Below are positions 44,183-44,968 of a stretch of 44,968 bases of DNA, one piece after another; the first letter of the stretch is position 1, and each line of letters starts with the position of its first letter. The notes beneath the pieces were generated by a model. It made no database searches. It saw only the letters and a program-made list of their open reading frames with translations, and had not been told where the DNA came from. This DNA is from Parasitella parasitica (Eukaryota; Mucoromycota; Mucoromycetes; Mucorales; Mucoraceae), in NCBI GenBank assembly GCA_025201805.1, contig MU619241.1, positions 165,166 through 210,133 of the forward strand, given 5' to 3'. The translations under genes and the position numbers were made by a program.

Positions 44183-44330
44183 ATGTCGCACAATAAAAAT
44201 TTAAGTTGTCGCACTTTTTTGAAAAAAGATGACGTATTTCCGAGAAAAAAAGTGTCGCACTTTCAAGAAAAAATATGTCGCACTTTTCAGAAAAAAGATG
44301 TCGCATTTTTAGGGGAAAAAGATGTCGCCT
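44183..44330. repeat. 23-bp tandem array of GTCGCA units
   Basis: GTCGC starts at 44185, 44208, 44254, 44277, 44300 and 44324, with a degenerate copy (GACGT) at 44231. Spacing is exactly 23 bp, with 24 at the last step. Each unit is GTCGCA, a T-rich stretch, then an A-rich stretch. The array ends about 40 bp before the transposase-like ORF. Confidence 0.9.
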
Positions 44331-44367
44331 AAATTTCAGTACTTTTTTTTCTTGAAGTACATTTACA

Positions 44368-44968
44368 ATGAGCTATTCATTTTATTTTGAGGATGGACAA
44401 GGAAATGTCATGGATGAGGATGGAAATGACCCAATGGATATCACTGGGAATGATGATCCGTACAAGTTAGAGGAACTTGCATCCTATAGCGCTTATATCG
44501 AGGCTAGAGAGAAAGGGATGATGGAAGTTGATCAGGATTCAACCTTTTTGGAACACAAAGCTACCAAAAATAAAAAAACTGATTCCAAAGAGGCAAAAAA
44601 TAACATTATCAAGAACAAACGAGTCAGTAATGAAGTTAAGGCACATGCCGTTCACTTGGTTGATATACACCCAAAGAATAGCGCTAGAGCAGTCGCTCTG
44701 GATTTGGGCTTAGAACCAAGAAGTTTACAACGGTGGTATAGTATCTGGAAGAAAGACCCAGACTCTTTGTTCAAAATTATTGGCCGACCAAGAATTATTG
44801 AAGCAGAAGGTGAATTGGCAGAAGCAACGAGGAACGCTGTTACAGAGTTTTATTACAAGCAGCCAACCGCCACAGCTGACCAGCTACTTGATCGATTGAC
44901 TAGTACTTTTGAGGGTTTATCGCTTTCGAAACCCACACTGTATCGTTATTTGAATGATCTTTGGATTT
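44368..44968 (+). CDS. transposase-like protein, N-terminal part (cut by window end)
   Basis: Open from ATG for 200 codons to the window edge, so the C-terminus is missing. The N-terminus is acidic (MSYSFYFEDGQGNVMDEDGN, many Asp/Glu), followed by a Lys-rich stretch. From about residue 90 there is a helix-turn-helix region of IS630/Tc1-mariner type: VSNEVKAHAVHLVDIHPKNS, ARAVALDLGLEPRSLQRWYS, then the arm GRPRIIEAEGELAEATRNAV and LSLSKPTLYRYLNDLW. A DDE/D catalytic domain would be expected beyond the edge and is not visible. The codons are intact with no stops. A domesticated DNA-binding protein is the alternative reading. The 23-bp array directly upstream fits a subterminal transposase-binding region. 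Confidence 0.75.
   Translation, partial: MSYSFYFEDGQGNVMDEDGNDPMDITGNDDPYKLEELASYSAYIEAREKGMMEVDQDSTFLEHKATKNKKTDSKEAKNNIIKNKRVSNEVKAHAVHLVDIHPKNSARAVALDLGLEPRSLQRWYSIWKKDPDSLFKIIGRPRIIEAEGELAEATRNAVTEFYYKQPTATADQLLDRLTSTFEGLSLSKPTLYRYLNDLWI

Overview
This window is nuclear DNA from a filamentous fungus, most likely an early-diverging one of the Mucoromycota (Mucorales type). That placement is my inference. It rests on many very short spliceosomal introns (about 50-60 nt, GTAAGT-like donors), AT-rich intergenic DNA with long A/T runs, eukaryotic housekeeping genes, a class II tRNA-Leu, and a fucosyltransferase-like glycosyltransferase of the sort expected in fucose-rich Mucorales walls. No bacterial, viral or organellar segment was recognised.

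Layout. 0-5 kb: bifunctional 6-phosphofructo-2-kinase/fructose-2,6-bisphosphatase, pyruvate dehydrogenase kinase, and a seven-TM protein with a PPxY tail, all on the minus strand. 5-8.7 kb: a decayed acetyl-CoA acetyltransferase pseudogene facing an intact MRG15/Eaf3 chromodomain gene. 8.7-11 kb: gene-poor decayed DNA ending in interstitial telomere-type repeats. 11-17 kb: vacuolar M28 protease, mitochondrial ribosomal protein bL19m, and the fucosyltransferase-like enzyme. 17-22.2 kb: a 50-T run, an unknown 227-aa protein, a BAHD-type acyltransferase and an isoamyl-acetate esterase. 22.6-26.6 kb: SET1. 27.4 kb: tRNA-Leu(UAA). 29.7-32.9 kb: CLP1 and PCID2/THP1, divergent across about 200 bp. 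33.5-36.2 kb: RSP5/NEDD4 ligase. 37.7 kb: TFIIA gamma (TOA2). 38.7 kb: a broken or unresolved coding tract. 40-41.8 kb: ADE2. 43.1-44.1 kb: SVP26/TEX261. 44.2 kb to the end: a 23-bp-period repeat array followed by a truncated transposase-like gene.

The genes do not form an operon-like system. There are thematic links: chromatin and transcription (Eaf3, Set1, TFIIA gamma), mRNA 3' processing and export (Clp1 and PCID2 sharing one promoter gap), and trafficking or ubiquitin (Rsp5, the PPxY seven-TM protein, Svp26, the vacuolar protease). For most spliced genes I worked out the exon coordinates by hand. The summed exon lengths keep frame from start to stop, which is internal support for the models.

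The most unusual sequence-level observations are: a 15-nt microexon carrying the catalytic serine block of the esterase; a GC-AG intron splitting a zinc-ligand motif; the HECT catalytic cysteine codon split by an intron; a possible 31-nt intron in SET1; and the strictly 23-bp-phased array beside the transposase-like gene. I found no convincing, wholly new multi-gene system.
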